From the NCBI GenBank assembly GCA_041645075.1, contig JBAZQS010000013.1:1-27356 (forward strand): a DNA stretch of 27,356 bases, written 5' to 3'. Below, piece after piece: positions 1-7,505 of this stretch. The notes below the pieces were generated by a model that was not told where the DNA came from, did not search any database, and saw only the letters and a list, made by a program, of their open reading frames with translations. Source of the stretch: JBAZQS01 sp041645075. Lineage in GTDB: Bacteria; Patescibacteriota; Patescibacteriia; 2-01-FULL-39-33. The translations under genes were made by a program, and so were the position numbers. Each line of letters opens with the position of its first letter. The stretch's first letter is position 1.

Positions 1-1
1 G

Positions 2-517
2 ACATATACCCGAGCGGGGAAGTTGATGCATTGGTTTGCCTGCGCGCGCATAACCGGCGGGTCAAGGGCCTTCACCCACCAATTAGTCAGGCATCGCCGT
101 ATGGCCGCTTCTCAAGAATCCCAAAGATATTGCGATGAAACTGGAATTTATGAAAATGATTACTATGTCATCCCGCCATCTATTGAGGAGGCGGGGCTCG
201 GTGATTATTATATGGAAAAGATAAAATTGATTGATTCTTGGTATCGCGAATTGCAAAGAATCATTAAGGAGGCGGGTACGGGCAGAGCTAATGAAGACGC
301 TAGATTCCTTTTGCCTAATGCTTGCTGTGCGGAAATAGTCATTTCCTGCAACCTGCAAGAATGGCGGCAAATTTTCAAGATGCGCACCGATTCCCATGCT
401 CAATGGGAAATCAGAAACGGCATGATCCAAATTCTGCGCCAATTCCAGGAGCTCTTTCCCGGCTGTTTTGATGATTTCAAGATTGTCAATGAAGCGCCGG
501 CTGTTATCCTGACTTAA
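2..517 (+). CDS. thyX: FAD-dependent thymidylate synthase ThyX, 5'-truncated by window edge
   Basis: Makes dTMP from dUMP using methylenetetrahydrofolate and reduced FAD. The frame is open to the first bases of the window, so the N-terminal part (perhaps 60 residues, judged from the family length) is missing; the TTG and ATG near position 23 are internal codons. The ThyX signature is clear: RHR, seven residues, then Ser, followed by QRY, within 'RHRRMAASQESQRY'. The C-terminal part carries the expected 'LPNACCAEIVIS' and 'FKMRTDSHAQWEIR' blocks, which correspond to the substrate-binding helix and the R-x5-AQWEIR motif of the family. A stem-loop terminator follows 18 nt after the stop, so the gene ends its transcript. 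Identification is secure; only the start is unknown. Confidence 0.93.
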   Translation, partial: TYTRAGKLMHWFACARITGGSRAFTHQLVRHRRMAASQESQRYCDETGIYENDYYVIPPSIEEAGLGDYYMEKIKLIDSWYRELQRIIKEAGTGRANEDARFLLPNACCAEIVISCNLQEWRQIFKMRTDSHAQWEIRNGMIQILRQFQELFPGCFDDFKIVNEAPAVILT

Positions 518-534
518 ATTACTAACTTAAAATT

Positions 535-566
535 AAACCTCCCTTCAATGAAGTGGGGGTTTTTAA
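535..566 (+). terminator. Rho-independent terminator after thyX
   Basis: An AAACCTCCCTTC arm pairs with GAAGTGGGGGTTT around a 3-4 nt loop, with one mismatch and one G-T pair. A T-rich run follows. Confidence 0.75.
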
Positions 567-612
567 TTTGCCTTTTTCCCAAAAATCGGTTAAAATCAAG
601 GAATAAATTGTT

Positions 613-633
613 ATATTGTTAAATTAACAATAT
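613..633. promoter_or_regulatory. 10-bp perfect inverted repeat just upstream of gatB
   Basis: ATATTGTTAA and its exact reverse complement are separated by one base and end 7 nt before the gatB ATG. It could be an operator or an AT-rich hairpin that affects initiation. No Shine-Dalgarno sequence is present. The function is inference only. Confidence 0.35.
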
Positions 634-640
634 TTTATCT

Positions 641-2173
641 ATGCCCAAATACATTCCCGTTATCGGCATGGAAATCCACGCCGAACTCAAAACCAAAACC
701 AAAATGTTTTGCGCCTGCCTTAATGGCTATGAGCTGATGGAAAAGCCAAACCAAAACATCTGCCCGATTTGCGCCGGCCAGCCAGGCACCTTGCCTGCGA
801 TTAACCGGCAGGCGGTTGAATGGACGATTTTAACCGGCCTGGCTTTGAATATGAAAATCGCCAAACAATCAAAATTTGACCGAAAAAATTATTTCTATCC
901 GGATTTGCCCAAGGGCTATCAAATCTCGCAATACGACCAGCCCTTAACCCATAGTGGCTATTTAAACATAAACGGCAAAGACATCGGCATCATCAGAATT
1001 CATTTGGAAGAAGACACGGGAAAATTAATCCACACTCCCGATGGCGCCCTAGTTGATTTTAGCCGAGCCGGCACGCCCCTGATGGAATTGGTCAGCGAGC
1101 CGACCATTGAATCGGCGCGAGAAGCCAAGGAATTCTGCCAGACCTATCAGCAAATACTTCGCTATTTGGAAATATCAGACGCCGATATGGAAAAGGGCCA
1201 AATGCGCTGCGAGGCCAATGTGTCCATGCAAAAAGCCGGCAAATTTATGATTGATGGCGGCGAAGTAAAACCATTGTTGGACTATCAATTAAATCCTAAA
1301 GTTGAATTAAAAAATATCAATTCTTTTCGCGCTCTTGAACGAGCCATTGAATATGAAATAAAAAGGCAAACCGAGGCGCTGGCAAGCAAAGAAAAATTAG
1401 TCCAAGAAACCCGCGGCTGGGATGAGAGCAAACAAAAAACTTTCACTCAAAGAGTCAAAGAAACCGCGGCCGATTATCGCTACTTTCCCGAACCGGATTT
1501 GCCGCCACTGGATATAGCCAATGATTTAATTGATGGGCTTAAAACCACTCTGCCGGAATTGCCTCAACAAAAATTAAAAAGATTCGTCAGCCAATATAGA
1601 TTTGATCTTGAAGACGCCAAAATTATTGTGAGCGATAAAAATCTGGCCTCTTATGCCGAGCAAGTCATTTCCGAGTTAATCGGCTGGCTCCATTCATTGC
1701 CGGAAACCGAGGGCACCGAAGAAGAAATTTGGCAAAAAGAGGGTAAAAAATTGGCGAAGATGGTCGGCAATTGGCTGATTAACCGGCTGTTTAAACATTT
1801 AAATGAACAAAAAATATCCATTGACCAAGGCAAAATCACGCCGGAAAATTTTGCCGAATTAATGACCATTATTTATAAAAATAAAGTGAACAATTTAATT
1901 GCTCAACAAATACTGGAAGAAATGTTCGCAACCGGCAACGACCCATCAGACATTATGGCAGAAAAAAATCTTGGCCAAATGGAAGACGAGGCCGAATTAG
2001 AAAAAATTATCGTTCAAATCATTAAAGCCAATCCCAAGGCGGTGGCTGATTACCGGGCGGGCAAGAAAAATTCATTCAAATTTTTAATCGGCCAAGCTAT
2101 GAGAGAAACAAAAGGCAAAGCCAATCCGCAAATCATCAATAATATTTTAAAAAATAAATTATCTAAAAAATAA
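641..2173 (+). CDS. gatB: Asp-tRNA(Asn)/Glu-tRNA(Gln) amidotransferase subunit B
   Basis: Subunit B of the GatCAB complex, which binds mischarged tRNA and passes ammonia from GatA to convert Glu-tRNA(Gln) or Asp-tRNA(Asn) to the amide. The 510 residues fit the family. The N-terminal core starts 'YIPVIGMEIHAEL', with the zinc-type cysteines C24, C26, C41 and C44, then 'KNYFYPDLPKGYQISQYDQP' and the tRNA-binding HLEEDTGK region. The C-terminal third is a helical YqeY/GatB tail that ends 'IINNILKNKL'. An insertion with 'DGGEVKPLLDYQLNPKVELK' before the KNINSF motif is, from memory, usual in CPR-type GatB. GatA and GatC are not in the window. The start ATG has no clear ribosome-binding site and lies next to an inverted repeat. 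Confidence 0.97.
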   Translation: MPKYIPVIGMEIHAELKTKTKMFCACLNGYELMEKPNQNICPICAGQPGTLPAINRQAVEWTILTGLALNMKIAKQSKFDRKNYFYPDLPKGYQISQYDQPLTHSGYLNINGKDIGIIRIHLEEDTGKLIHTPDGALVDFSRAGTPLMELVSEPTIESAREAKEFCQTYQQILRYLEISDADMEKGQMRCEANVSMQKAGKFMIDGGEVKPLLDYQLNPKVELKNINSFRALERAIEYEIKRQTEALASKEKLVQETRGWDESKQKTFTQRVKETAADYRYFPEPDLPPLDIANDLIDGLKTTLPELPQQKLKRFVSQYRFDLEDAKIIVSDKNLASYAEQVISELIGWLHSLPETEGTEEEIWQKEGKKLAKMVGNWLINRLFKHLNEQKISIDQGKITPENFAELMTIIYKNKVNNLIAQQILEEMFATGNDPSDIMAEKNLGQMEDEAELEKIIVQIIKANPKAVADYRAGKKNSFKFLIGQAMRETKGKANPQIINNILKNKLSKK

Positions 2174-2184
2174 GCTATTTTAAG

Positions 2185-2682
2185 ATGCGCTTTTTTAAGC
2201 CAACTCTAAACCGCCGATTCGCGCCGCCTACCATCAGATTGGCCGATCTTTATTCTTATTCTACCGAGATAAATGAACCATCGGCATCGGTAAAAAAATC
2301 CGCCCATAAAATATTGACAGGGGCCGGTTATAATAAAGAGGAGATTGGCAGAATAATATACAAAAATAAAGACCTGCCCGTCATGGAGATGAAAAAAATC
2401 GTTAACCATCTCCATGAAGGAGGAATTTTCGGTTTTAAATCATCAGCCAATACTCTAGTTGACCGATATCTGCATCAGGAAGCCGTGAAAAAATTCAATC
2501 TTAGCCGGCACACATTGAATTTGGCAGCCGAAGCGAGGCGGGAACCCTTAAATGGGGCGGACCTTGATAATGAGTCAAAAAAATTGCTGCCCCCGCCCCG
2601 ATGGCCATCGGGGCGGGGTCACAATGACAAAATTAATCAACCGCAGACCAATAAGAAAAAACCAGTCCGGTATCCGTTTTAA
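2185..2682 (+). CDS. Conserved-looking hypothetical protein downstream of gatB, with palindromic insert
   Basis: A 165-residue protein of unknown function. It starts 11 nt after the gatB stop, so it is probably co-transcribed. Residues about 30-120 look helical and compact (SASVKKSAHKILTGAGY through LAAEARREPL), rich in charged residues, with no signal peptide or membrane segment. After about residue 133 the sequence becomes low-complexity and basic (LLPPPRWPSGRG, then KKKPVRYPF), which looks disordered. That switch coincides with a perfect 28-bp GC-rich palindrome in the DNA. The original C-terminus may therefore have been extended or replaced by a palindromic element. The stop codon abuts a bidirectional terminator shared with miaA. 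I do not recognise the family. Confidence 0.7.
   Translation: MRFFKPTLNRRFAPPTIRLADLYSYSTEINEPSASVKKSAHKILTGAGYNKEEIGRIIYKNKDLPVMEMKKIVNHLHEGGIFGFKSSANTLVDRYLHQEAVKKFNLSRHTLNLAAEARREPLNGADLDNESKKLLPPPRWPSGRGHNDKINQPQTNKKKPVRYPF
2591..2618. repeat. Perfect 28-bp GC-rich palindrome inside the gene after gatB
   Basis: CCCCGCCCCGATGG is followed directly by its exact reverse complement. It encodes PPPRWPSGRG within the hypothetical protein and keeps the frame open. The CCCCGATG/CATCGGGG core recurs in the tRNA-like fragment near 23423-23441. Confidence 0.85.
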
Positions 2683-2709
2683 AAAATAGCGTTTCAGGCG
2701 CTATTTTTT
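2681..2709. terminator. Bidirectional terminator between convergent hypothetical gene and miaA
   Basis: AAAAAATAGCG, a 7-nt loop, then CGCTATTTTTT. The 11-bp stem is flanked by A and T runs, so it can act on both strands. The miaA stop codon TAG lies in the stem. Confidence 0.8.
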
Positions 2710-3732
2710 TAAAAACCATTTTATCTGTTCTTCCGCCTGATGATAATTCTCAAGCCAAATTATCTCTTCATTCCTCTTAAACCAAGTAATTTGCCGCTTG
2801 GCAAAATTATGAATAGCTTTTTTTAGAGCGGCCGCCAATTCTTTATAATTTATTTTTTGCTGTAAATATCTGGCGACCCAGCGATATTCCAGACCGAAGT
2901 CCTCCAGCCGTTTCCAGCTCACTCCCCTCTTTCTTAATTTTTTAACTTCATTTATCATTCCTTCTTTAAACCATAATTCCAATCGTGAATCAATTTTTTT
3001 ATAAATCTCTTTTGGTGGAAACTTTACACCCAAAATTAAAATCTCATAAGGCGGCTTTTTATTTTCCGGCAATTCTGATTTTGGCCGGCCGGTTTCATAA
3101 TAAATTTCCAGCGCCCGCTGCACCCGCCTTCGGTTATTTTTATCTATAATTTTATAAGTCGCCAAATCAATTCTCTTTAACCGCGCCAATAGCTGTGACA
3201 AGATTAATGGGCTCAACTCCTCTCTTATAAGTTTGTTTTTTTGCTTTTGTGTTTTAGTGTTTTTGTGTTTTAGTGTTTTTGTGTTTTTTTGAAACCAAAA
3301 TCCCTTAACCACCGCGTCAATATAAAGCCCAGTCCCACCCACCAAAAATGGCTGTTTTCCTTTTTTTAAAATGTCATCAATGGCTCGATAAGCCATTTTT
3401 TGATATTTAGCCACATTAAATTCGGTCATCGGATTTACCACATCTATTAAGTGATGGGGAATCTTCTTTATTATCCCCCTCCCCTGACGAATCTTCCTCC
3501 CCCTTACGAAGGGGGAGGCCAGGAGGGGGTTAATCTGAATTTTGAATTTAACAGCATAATCCTTGAGGTCTTTGCCCGTGCCAATATCCATCCCGCGATA
3601 AACCTGCCGGCTATCCGCCGAAACAATTTCCCCATTATATTTAGCCGCCAACCGCGCCGCCAGCTTTGTTTTCCCGCAGGCCGTGGGCCCGAGAATGACA
3701 ATTAATTTTTTATTCATATTTTCTTTGGCCAT
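2701..3732 (-). CDS. miaA: tRNA dimethylallyltransferase MiaA with in-frame repeat insertions
   Basis: Transfers a dimethylallyl group to N6 of A37 in tRNAs that read UNN codons; MiaB, encoded upstream, then methylthiolates the product. The 343 residues carry the P-loop GPTACGKT (15-22), DSRQVYRGMDIGTGK, PHHLIDVVNP, VGGTGLYIDAVVKGF, RRVQRALEIYYETGRP and the C-terminal KRQITWFKRN. Two stretches are unusual. Residues 67-88 are encoded by a copy of an intergenic palindromic repeat. The region KNTKTLKHKNTKTQK is encoded by a 16-nt tandem repeat. Both keep the frame, so the protein is probably made and active, though this is untested. The start overlaps the miaB end by 23 nt; ATG at 3717 (MNKKLIVILG) is an alternative start. 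Confidence 0.95.
   Translation of the reverse strand: MAKENMNKKLIVILGPTACGKTKLAARLAAKYNGEIVSADSRQVYRGMDIGTGKDLKDYAVKFKIQINPLLASPFVRGRKIRQGRGIIKKIPHHLIDVVNPMTEFNVAKYQKMAYRAIDDILKKGKQPFLVGGTGLYIDAVVKGFWFQKNTKTLKHKNTKTQKQKNKLIREELSPLILSQLLARLKRIDLATYKIIDKNNRRRVQRALEIYYETGRPKSELPENKKPPYEILILGVKFPPKEIYKKIDSRLELWFKEGMINEVKKLRKRGVSWKRLEDFGLEYRWVARYLQQKINYKELAAALKKAIHNFAKRQITWFKRNEEIIWLENYHQAEEQIKWFLKK
3249..3290. repeat. 16-nt tandem repeat inside miaA
   Basis: The unit GTGTTTTAGTGTTTTT occurs twice in tandem and is followed by a partial copy. Because 16 is not a multiple of 3, the units are read in different frames, giving a Lys/Thr/Asn/Gln-rich loop in MiaA. Confidence 0.85.
3472..3534 (-). repeat. 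Palindromic repeat element inserted in frame in miaA
   Basis: Read on the minus strand, positions 3534-3495 match 7506-7545 at 39 of 40 bases. The match is centred on the hairpin CCTCCCCCTTCGTAAGGGGGAGG. Outer CCCCCTCC and GGAGGGGG arms extend it to about 60 nt. In MiaA it encodes residues about 67-88 (INPLLASPFVRGRK and on), between GTGKDLKDY and IPHHLIDV, where the family normally has only a short link. Confidence 0.88.
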
Positions 3733-5014
3733 AAAGCCCCCAGCTATAAACTTGATTAATTTTTACTTTTACAAATTTGCCGATTAAATTTTTATTGGAT
3801 TCAAAAGTTACGGTTTTAAAGGTATGGGTCTTGCCGAGGCATTTATTGTTTTTAAATTGCTCCACCAAAACTCTAACCGTCTTGCCCATTAATCTTTTAT
3901 TATTTTCCAAGGCCGTTTTCTTTAAAACTTCTGTCAATTCCCGCCAGCGCCTTACCTTTTCTAATTGCGGCACATTATCTTTTAATTCGGCGGCCGTCGT
4001 CCCCGACCTTTGCGAATATTTGGCGATATAAGCCATATCAAATTTTATTTTTTTAAAAATTTTAACGGTATTTAAAAATTGCTTTTTGGTTTCTCCCGGA
4101 AAGCCGACAATAATGTCGGTGGAAATCATTACGTCGGGAATATTTTTTCTCACCTTATTAATTAATCTTAAATAATGCGCCGGCGTATATTGGCGATTCA
4201 TCGCTTTTAAAATATCTTTATCGCCCGATTGAATCGGCAGGTGCAAATAAGGCGTGAGGTGCTTGCCCTTGGCCATTATTTTTATTAAATCAGCCGACAA
4301 ATCCTTGGGGTGGCTGGTAATAAATCTTAGCCACCAATCGCCAGGAATATCGTCAATTTTTTTAAGCAATTTTGGAAAATCATACTTGCCATTTTTATAG
4401 GAATTCACATTTTGCCCAAGCAAAGTAATTTCTTTATATCCCCTTTTAATTAAATTTTTACATTCAGTAATAATCTCTTGGGCCGGCCGCGACACCTCCT
4501 TGCCTCGGACATAAGGCACCACGCAATATGAGCAGAAATTATTACAGCCCGTCATAATCGGCACATAGGCCTGAAAGTTTGAATTATATTTTGGCGCAAG
4601 ATGAAAATAATCTGCAACCTCAATAATTTTTAAATTGGCTAATTTATTGGGAATTTTATTTATTTCCGTTACCGGCAAAATCAAATCAAATTTATTATTT
4701 AATTTATTTTTATCTTTATCCAAAACACAGCCGGTTAAAATGGTAATCAAGTCCCCCCGGCTTCTCCTTTTCTGCCAATTCCTGGCCTTACCATAAATTC
4801 TATCCATGGCGCTTTGGCGCACTGAACAGGCCACTACAATAATTAAATCCGCCTCGCTTTCCTGTGAGGTCTTTTCATAGCCCAAACTTGATAAAACCGC
4901 GTCTATTCTCTCCCCGTCGGATTTATTCATCTGACAGCCCAAGACCCAGATAAAATATTTTTTTTCCGCCAGAGGCGGATCCGCCTCTGGCGGATTTTTT
5001 ATTATTTTCACCAT
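3710..5014 (-). CDS. miaB: tRNA-2-methylthio-N6-dimethylallyladenosine synthase MiaB
   Basis: Radical-SAM methylthiotransferase that converts i6A37 to ms2i6A37 in tRNA. Domains in order: N-terminal UPF0004 domain with cluster cysteines C27, C63 and C96; radical-SAM core with CxxxCxxC (C157, C161, C164, in GCNNFCSYCVVPYVRG); C-terminal TRAM domain ending near the stop. The 434-residue length is normal. Residues 8-17 (PPEADPPLAE) come from a perfect 30-bp palindrome and precede the conserved start of the domain at KKYFIWVLGCQMNKSD, so they look like an insert. It overlaps miaA (23 nt), and the two genes act in sequence in the same modification. A TGTTAGAAT extended -10 box lies 7 nt upstream of the ATG, so the mRNA may be leaderless. 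Confidence 0.96.
   Translation of the reverse strand: MVKIIKNPPEADPPLAEKKYFIWVLGCQMNKSDGERIDAVLSSLGYEKTSQESEADLIIVVACSVRQSAMDRIYGKARNWQKRRSRGDLITILTGCVLDKDKNKLNNKFDLILPVTEINKIPNKLANLKIIEVADYFHLAPKYNSNFQAYVPIMTGCNNFCSYCVVPYVRGKEVSRPAQEIITECKNLIKRGYKEITLLGQNVNSYKNGKYDFPKLLKKIDDIPGDWWLRFITSHPKDLSADLIKIMAKGKHLTPYLHLPIQSGDKDILKAMNRQYTPAHYLRLINKVRKNIPDVMISTDIIVGFPGETKKQFLNTVKIFKKIKFDMAYIAKYSQRSGTTAAELKDNVPQLEKVRRWRELTEVLKKTALENNKRLMGKTVRVLVEQFKNNKCLGKTHTFKTVTFESNKNLIGKFVKVKINQVYSWGLYGQRKYE
4965..4994. repeat. Perfect 30-bp palindrome in the 5' end of miaB
   Basis: TCCGCCAGAGGCGGA is followed directly by its reverse complement. It encodes MiaB residues 8-17 in frame. Each half is itself a hairpin (CCGCC/GGCGG), so the structure is nested. 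Confidence 0.92.
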
Positions 5015-5020
5015 GCAAAA

Positions 5021-5029
5021 ATTCTAACA
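5021..5029 (-). promoter_or_regulatory. Extended -10 box for miaB-miaA
   Basis: Read on the minus strand it is TGTTAGAAT, a TGn extended -10 with five of six consensus bases. The predicted start of transcription falls on or next to the miaB ATG. No good -35 box is seen. Confidence 0.45.
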
Positions 5030-5083
5030 AAAAATCCGCCCTTTTTCAAGGATGCTTTTTATATGTAGAGACGCATGGTCAAC

Positions 5084-5150
5084 TCCTCCCCTGCCTCCCC
5101 TTGATAAGGGGAGGCGCAAATTTGCCAACAGGCAAATTTCGGAGGGGTTA
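5084..5150. repeat. Palindromic intergenic repeat, copy 1
   Basis: Two hairpins in series: CTCCCCTT-gata-AGGGGAG, then GCAAATTTGCC paired with GGCAAATTT, ending in GGAGGGG. The same series occurs at 7441-7500 with only a few differences. It lies between the miaB promoter and the first Sel1 terminator. Confidence 0.8.
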
Positions 5151-5189
5151 ACTCCCCCCTCCCCCGCCAGCGCAAATTTAAATTAAAAA

Positions 5190-5219
5190 TCGGGCAATCA
5201 GTTTTTTCTGATTGCCCGA
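5190..5219 (-). terminator. Terminator of the first Sel1-repeat gene
   Basis: A perfect 12-bp stem, TCGGGCAATCAG with its complement, around a 6-nt loop. On the minus strand it is followed by TTTTTAATTT. An identical stem-loop lies at 7596-7625. Confidence 0.88.
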
Positions 5220-5264
5220 AATAATATTTTTTACCCAAATTTTAAGGGTACCATATTTTGTTAT

Positions 5265-7247
5265 TCACTTCGCCGCTACCTCATCCCCTTTATTTGGATG
5301 ATTGGCATACGGCTCGTGTTTGCGATAAAGCTCCAGGCGATCTTTCGCCTCCTGTAACCACCTTTCTTTATTCTCCATGGTGGCATCGGTTGCATCTTCT
5401 ACTAAAAGCTTGATTGACCGTTGAGCGGCTTCAATTGCTTTATCAAATTCATCGTTTCGAGCATACGCGGCAGCGAGAGTACCAAAAAATGCCCACGAAA
5501 TTTCCCCATAATCTGATGTGGCTTTTAGGGCGTATTCAACGGCTTTGGGACCATTTCGAAAATTACCGTCTTCACAAGTTGCATAAAGCCAAGCCAGCCC
5601 GTTTAATGCTTTAAATGCATTAATATCATTCTGGTTATTAGCCGCTTTTTGGTACCATTCCATGGCCTTGGCATAATCCTGGAGAACACCCTGGCCATTT
5701 GCATACGCAACGCCAAGATAATTTTGCGCGGTTACCTCTCCTCGCTCAGCCGCCTTGCGATACCATTCCACGGCCTTGGTATAATCCTGGGGAACACCTT
5801 GGCCATTATTATACATATGACCAAGCTTAAGTTGAACGGTTACCTCTCCTCGCTCCGCCGCCTTGCGATACCATTCCACGGCCTTGGTATAATCCTGGGG
5901 AACACCTTGGCCATGCTCATACATAAAACCAAGATCTCTTTGCGCGTCAGCCCATCCTCGCTCAGCCGCCTTGCGATACCATTCCACGGCCTTGGTATAA
6001 TCCTGGGGAACACCTTGGCCATCCTGATACATCATACCAAGATTTGTTTGTGCGGTTGCATTCCCTTGCTCAGCCGCCTTGCGATACCATTCCACGGCCT
6101 TGGTATAATCCTGGGGAACACCCCTACCATGCTCATACATAAAACCAAGATCTCTTTGCGCGTCAGCCCATCCTCGCTCAGCCGCTTTTTGGTACCATTC
6201 CACGACCTTGGCATAATCCTGGGGAACACCTTGGCCACTTGCATACATAAAACTAAGATTGCTTTGCGCGGTTGCATTCCCTTGCTCAGCCGCTTTTTGG
6301 TACCATTCCACGGCCTTGGCATAATCCTGGGGAACACCTTGGCCATTATAATATATAAGACCAAAATGGAATTGAGCGGTTGCCTCTCCTTGCTCAGCCG
6401 CCTTGCGATACCATTCCACCGCCTTGACATAATCCCTGGAAACGCCTTGGCCATTATAATACATATTACCAAGATTGAGTTGAGCATGAGGATTTCCTTG
6501 CTCAGCCGCTTTTTGAAACCACTCCACGGCCTTGGCATAATCCTTGGGAACACCTTGGCCACTTTCATACATAATACCAAGATTCTTTTGCGCGGTTGCA
6601 TCTCCTTGCTCGGCCGCTTTACGGAGTTTATCGGCTTCGGTCATGGCATCATACTGGACGTCATACTGAAAAAGCCACCGCGTCCCGCCGCCCAAACCAA
6701 TGCCGAAAAATAAGACGTTCTTTTCGGGAAAAAGGGATGTTCTCCGAAAAACAATGTAGTAGCATTTTGGCTTTAATTCCTTATATTGAAAGACTAGGCT
6801 AGTGAGATTCCAGCCACGGTCGGTTTCAAAGTAGGAGTTATCCGCCAGGGCCCGCCGACGGTCGCTTTCCACGAAAACCGCATCGGAAGGAACGTAAAGC
6901 GCGGCTCGTGCGTACTGGTTGATAAACAGATTATTGATGGCGTAATCGCCATAAATAATGAACCCTTTGTGGTTTTTTTCGTTCAGGCGGATCGGCGGCT
7001 GACTCATGATGATATAATAGGAATTTTTGTCCATGGCCTTCAGTGCGCCGAGAATCCCATCCCCGACACTGGTGTAGTGGCAGCTCTGTGAATTCACACT
7101 AAACAGCTCAATCAGCTTGTCATTTTGGGTGACTAAGTAAACACCGAAAAATTCTGGCGCCTCGGGCTCGGCCAGGGCCAGGGAACCCCAGAGGAGACAG
7201 GCTGCTAATAGGGCCATAACTTGTCTTGCTTTGCTAATCATGATCAT
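5265..7247 (-). CDS. Secreted Sel1-repeat (SLR) protein, nine repeats
   Basis: A 660-residue exported repeat protein, probably a protein-binding scaffold; no partner is identifiable. It has a signal peptide (MALLAACLLWGSLALA, cut before EPEAPEF), then a domain of about 170 residues that I do not recognise but that is shared with the paralogue at 7671-9122. Nine 36-residue Sel1 repeats follow (AEQG.A.AQ..LG.MY..GQGVPQDY.KAVEWY.KA), then a degenerate tenth and a helical tail. Repeats 5 and 7 are nearly identical at DNA level, 216 nt (two units) apart. The leader has AAGGAAGG followed by two candidate ATGs (7247 and 7241); the second has the more usual spacing. It has its own promoter and terminator, so it is probably monocistronic. 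The base composition looks richer in GC than the neighbours, which may mean acquisition. Confidence 0.92.
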   Translation of the reverse strand: MIMISKARQVMALLAACLLWGSLALAEPEAPEFFGVYLVTQNDKLIELFSVNSQSCHYTSVGDGILGALKAMDKNSYYIIMSQPPIRLNEKNHKGFIIYGDYAINNLFINQYARAALYVPSDAVFVESDRRRALADNSYFETDRGWNLTSLVFQYKELKPKCYYIVFRRTSLFPEKNVLFFGIGLGGGTRWLFQYDVQYDAMTEADKLRKAAEQGDATAQKNLGIMYESGQGVPKDYAKAVEWFQKAAEQGNPHAQLNLGNMYYNGQGVSRDYVKAVEWYRKAAEQGEATAQFHFGLIYYNGQGVPQDYAKAVEWYQKAAEQGNATAQSNLSFMYASGQGVPQDYAKVVEWYQKAAERGWADAQRDLGFMYEHGRGVPQDYTKAVEWYRKAAEQGNATAQTNLGMMYQDGQGVPQDYTKAVEWYRKAAERGWADAQRDLGFMYEHGQGVPQDYTKAVEWYRKAAERGEVTVQLKLGHMYNNGQGVPQDYTKAVEWYRKAAERGEVTAQNYLGVAYANGQGVLQDYAKAMEWYQKAANNQNDINAFKALNGLAWLYATCEDGNFRNGPKAVEYALKATSDYGEISWAFFGTLAAAYARNDEFDKAIEAAQRSIKLLVEDATDATMENKERWLQEAKDRLELYRKHEPYANHPNKGDEVAAK

Positions 7248-7405
7248 TTCCTTCCTTTCTTGATTAAATTCTTTGGGCGCTTTTCTTATGCCCTTAACCG
7301 AGATTGCAACTTCTGGATTTAGTTTTCTTGGACTTAATTGTTAATGTCCTAATTGATTTAGGGGGTAGATTTTAAACCCGCTAAATAACTTGATATTTTA
7401 TTAAT
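7248..7405 (-). other. Conserved 5' leader of the first Sel1 gene
   Basis: The stretch between promoter and start has no gene. It matches the leader of the second Sel1 gene over most of its length, for example the shared TTATTTAGCGGGTTTAA block and the end AAAGGAAGGAAATG. It may be only a relic of gene duplication, or a regulatory leader. I see no known riboswitch. Confidence 0.5.
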
Positions 7406-7434
7406 ATACTACCATGCTTTCTAAATTTTGTCAA
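7406..7434 (-). promoter_or_regulatory. Sigma70-type promoter of the first Sel1 gene
   Basis: Minus strand: TTGACA (7434-7429), 17-nt spacer, TAGTAT (7411-7406), with a TG one base before the -10. It drives a leader of about 155 nt that is conserved with the paralogue's leader. Confidence 0.75.
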
Positions 7435-7440
7435 AGAATT

Positions 7441-7500
7441 CTGCCTCCCCTTATTTGAAGGGGAGGCGCAAATTTGCCAGCAGGCAAATTTCGGAGGGGT
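7441..7500. repeat. Palindromic intergenic repeat, copy 2
   Basis: The same two-hairpin series as at 5084-5150: CTCCCCTT/AAGGGGAG, then GCAAATTTGCC/GGCAAATTT, ending in GGAGGGG. Confidence 0.8.
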
Positions 7501-7505
7501 TTTAA

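Noticed and set aside
3451..3705. Plus-strand frames opposite the start of miaA
   Set aside because: They lie entirely within miaA, which has all its motifs; they stay open because of the G/C-rich element.
5700..6620. Regular 108-nt repeats that could suggest a CRISPR-like array
   Set aside because: The period is 36 codons in frame, without the repeat-spacer pattern; it is the Sel1 coding repeat.
5649..6713. Long open frame opposite the first Sel1 gene, with its own 36-residue repeats
   Set aside because: It is the mirror of the Sel1 repeats on the other strand; periodic codons keep it open. No ribosome-binding site or known fold. The same holds for 6032-6601 and 7995-8444.
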